From Gottfriedia sp002574545 (lineage in GTDB: Bacteria > Bacillota > Bacilli > Bacillales > Bacillaceae_G): DNA of 64,000 bases. Below, piece by piece: positions 63,004 to 64,000 of the stretch (positions are counted from its first letter, which is position 1; each line of letters starts with the position of its first letter). Made by a program: the position numbers and the translations under genes. Location of the stretch: assembly GCA_052180195.1 (NCBI GenBank), contig CP197469.1; one strand, 5' to 3'. The notes below the pieces were generated by a model. The model was not told the DNA's origin. It worked only from the letters and a program-made list of their open reading frames with translations, and did not search any database.

Positions 63004-63651
63004 TTAAACTAAACCATCCAAACGCTTATTTAACCGAATTCTCCAATCCTCAGCTAACTCAGGAACTTCCAATATCGCTTTTATTCCTTCAACATTTTTT
63101 GGATCATGGAAATAAATCTCGTTGCAATGAAGAACCGAAATTTTATTCTTTTGCGTTTCGATTAATTCTATTTTCGAATCATTTCTGACTGTTCCCTCTT
63201 TTAATACACGGCATAAGTAGCCTGTAAAACCAGTTTCTACGATTCTCTTAAGTGCTACATTCGTTCGTTTTGTAATGGTGTCACAAGGAATTCTACTTTG
63301 TGTAATTTGTATAATTGCATCACCAATTTGGTAGACATCACCAATGTGCACGTCTTTTTCTAACATATTTGTGACAGTAATATTTTCGCCAAATGCTGAA
63401 AGTGGTAAATTTAGATTAAACTCTTTTTCCCAAAGTGCGTAATGTTCATATGCATACACACATACAGCTCGATCTGGTCCACCGTGATGTTTTAAATCAG
63501 CTACTCCATCACCTTTAAAGCCTTCTTTTGATAAGTAAACTTCTTCTATCCCTTCTTTACATATACCTGTTATCATTTCTTTGTTTTCGCCATATTCCAT
63601 TTTACTCGGTAATCCTACTGCAAGATTAATTAACTCTATTTTATTTGCCAT
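63004..63651 (-). CDS. MOSC domain protein (YiiM-like)
   Basis: A 215-residue MOSC protein of the YiiM group, related to the C-terminal domain of molybdenum cofactor sulfurases. Landmarks are the KHHGGPDRAVCVYAYEHY segment, FGENITV, IGDV and the conserved Cys in SRIPCDT. YiiM-type proteins bind Moco and reduce N-hydroxylated compounds. The neighbouring molybdate transporter gene supports a molybdenum link. Confidence 0.88.
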   Translation of the reverse strand: MANKIELINLAVGLPSKMEYGENKEMITGICKEGIEEVYLSKEGFKGDGVADLKHHGGPDRAVCVYAYEHYALWEKEFNLNLPLSAFGENITVTNMLEKDVHIGDVYQIGDAIIQITQSRIPCDTITKRTNVALKRIVETGFTGYLCRVLKEGTVRNDSKIELIETQKNKISVLHCNEIYFHDPKNVEGIKAILEVPELAEDWRIRLNKRLDGLV

Positions 63652-63773
63652 GCCTTCCTCCCTTTCTTTTTTAGTTTCTACTGTTTACATTCTGTTTTAT
63701 TTTAGTAATAAAAAGGAAAAACATCCTACATATGGCATTATAAATTCACGAAAGACAATACTAAACTAAAAAA

Positions 63774-64000
63774 TCATTTTTGTTTTAACTGTACAACAAA
63801 CAGCATAATAAACGAAATTAAAATCATTGAAAGCACCCATAACCAGGCCATTTTCATATTTCCTGCATCTATTGCTAAATAAATTGCTGTTGGAACAGTT
63901 TGTGTTTTTCCTGGTATGTTTCCTGCAAACATAAGTGTAGCACCAAACTCGCCTAATACTCTTGCAACGCTTAATATACTACCTGAGATAATCGATTTTA
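63774..64000 (-). CDS. modB: Molybdate ABC transporter permease, C-terminal part
   Basis: The minus strand encodes the last 74 residues of a permease. They include ARVLGEFGATLMFAGNIPG and KTQTVPTAIYLAI, the hallmark end of ModB, then a final membrane helix. The stop TGA is at 63774-63776. The 5' part lies beyond the window. It imports molybdate with ModA and ModC and sits beside the MOSC gene. Confidence 0.92.
   Translation of the reverse strand, partial: KSIISGSILSVARVLGEFGATLMFAGNIPGKTQTVPTAIYLAIDAGNMKMAWLWVLSMILISFIMLFVVQLKQK

Overview
The window looks like chromosomal DNA from a low-GC, endospore-forming member of the Bacillaceae. The composition is AT-rich. The left 16 kb follows the Bacillus rpsU to sigA/cccA gene order. 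Sporulation genes are present (yqfC, yqfD, a SASP, a CotX/V-type coat protein, cdaS). Ribosome-binding sites are strong and GTG/TTG starts are common. A Gottfriedia-like or related Bacillus lineage is possible, but that is an inference from gene content only. I found no tRNA, rRNA, transposase, prophage or CRISPR array.

Region 1 (1-16.6 kb, almost all minus strand) is the housekeeping macro-operon. In transcription order it runs deoC, rpsU, yqeY, a three-TM membrane protein behind a near-ideal Fnr-type promoter, yqfC-yqfD (SigE-like promoter), phoH, pgpH, ybeY, dgkA, cdd, era, yqzL, recO, ccpN, yqfL, dnaG, sigA and the start of cccA. Compared with B. subtilis, glyQ-glyS are missing between recO and ccpN, and yqeZ-floA-yqfB are missing beside yqfC.

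Region 2 (16.7-23 kb) is accessory. It holds an MFS transporter, a fatty-acid/sterol hydroxylase-type protein, a small conserved gene preceded by four perfect 17-bp repeats, a 5'-truncated RDD gene remnant, a secreted WxL protein, a SAM hydroxide adenosyltransferase and a 186-bp repeat-bounded structured intergenic element. Region 3 (23-31.6 kb) holds fixABCX with a tiny trailing gene, catD-catE with repeated palindromic motifs and a neighbouring Rrf2 regulator, a SASP with a SigG promoter, a luciferase-like monooxygenase and small membrane or SRPBCC genes.

Region 4 (31.7-46 kb) opens with a 13-copy 52-bp tandem array lying between two minus-strand terminators. It continues with cdaS, a RidA-like protein, a NagZ-like hexosaminidase with an apparent ATC start, an esterase, an XRE regulator carrying about ten 28-residue repeats, a DUF1643 protein, a HAD hydrolase, megL, a 43-residue peptide gene and a NarL-type two-component system divergent from a membrane protein. 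Region 5 (46-51 kb) has small accessory genes, including a coat protein, a pentapeptide-repeat protein and a seven-repeat RCC1 gene broken by a one-base shift.

Region 6 (51.2-62.8 kb) is a coherent oligosaccharide locus. It contains a divergent LacI regulator, an ABC importer, a GH13 glucosidase, a DUF1861 protein, a GH130 mannoside phosphorylase, an MFS transporter, a ROK kinase and ManA. Together these could import mannose-containing oligosaccharides, cleave them by phosphorolysis or hydrolysis, and pass mannose to fructose-6-phosphate. Two LacI-type operators and a 13/14 cre site lie in the divergent promoter region. The window ends with a MOSC protein and the 3' end of modB.
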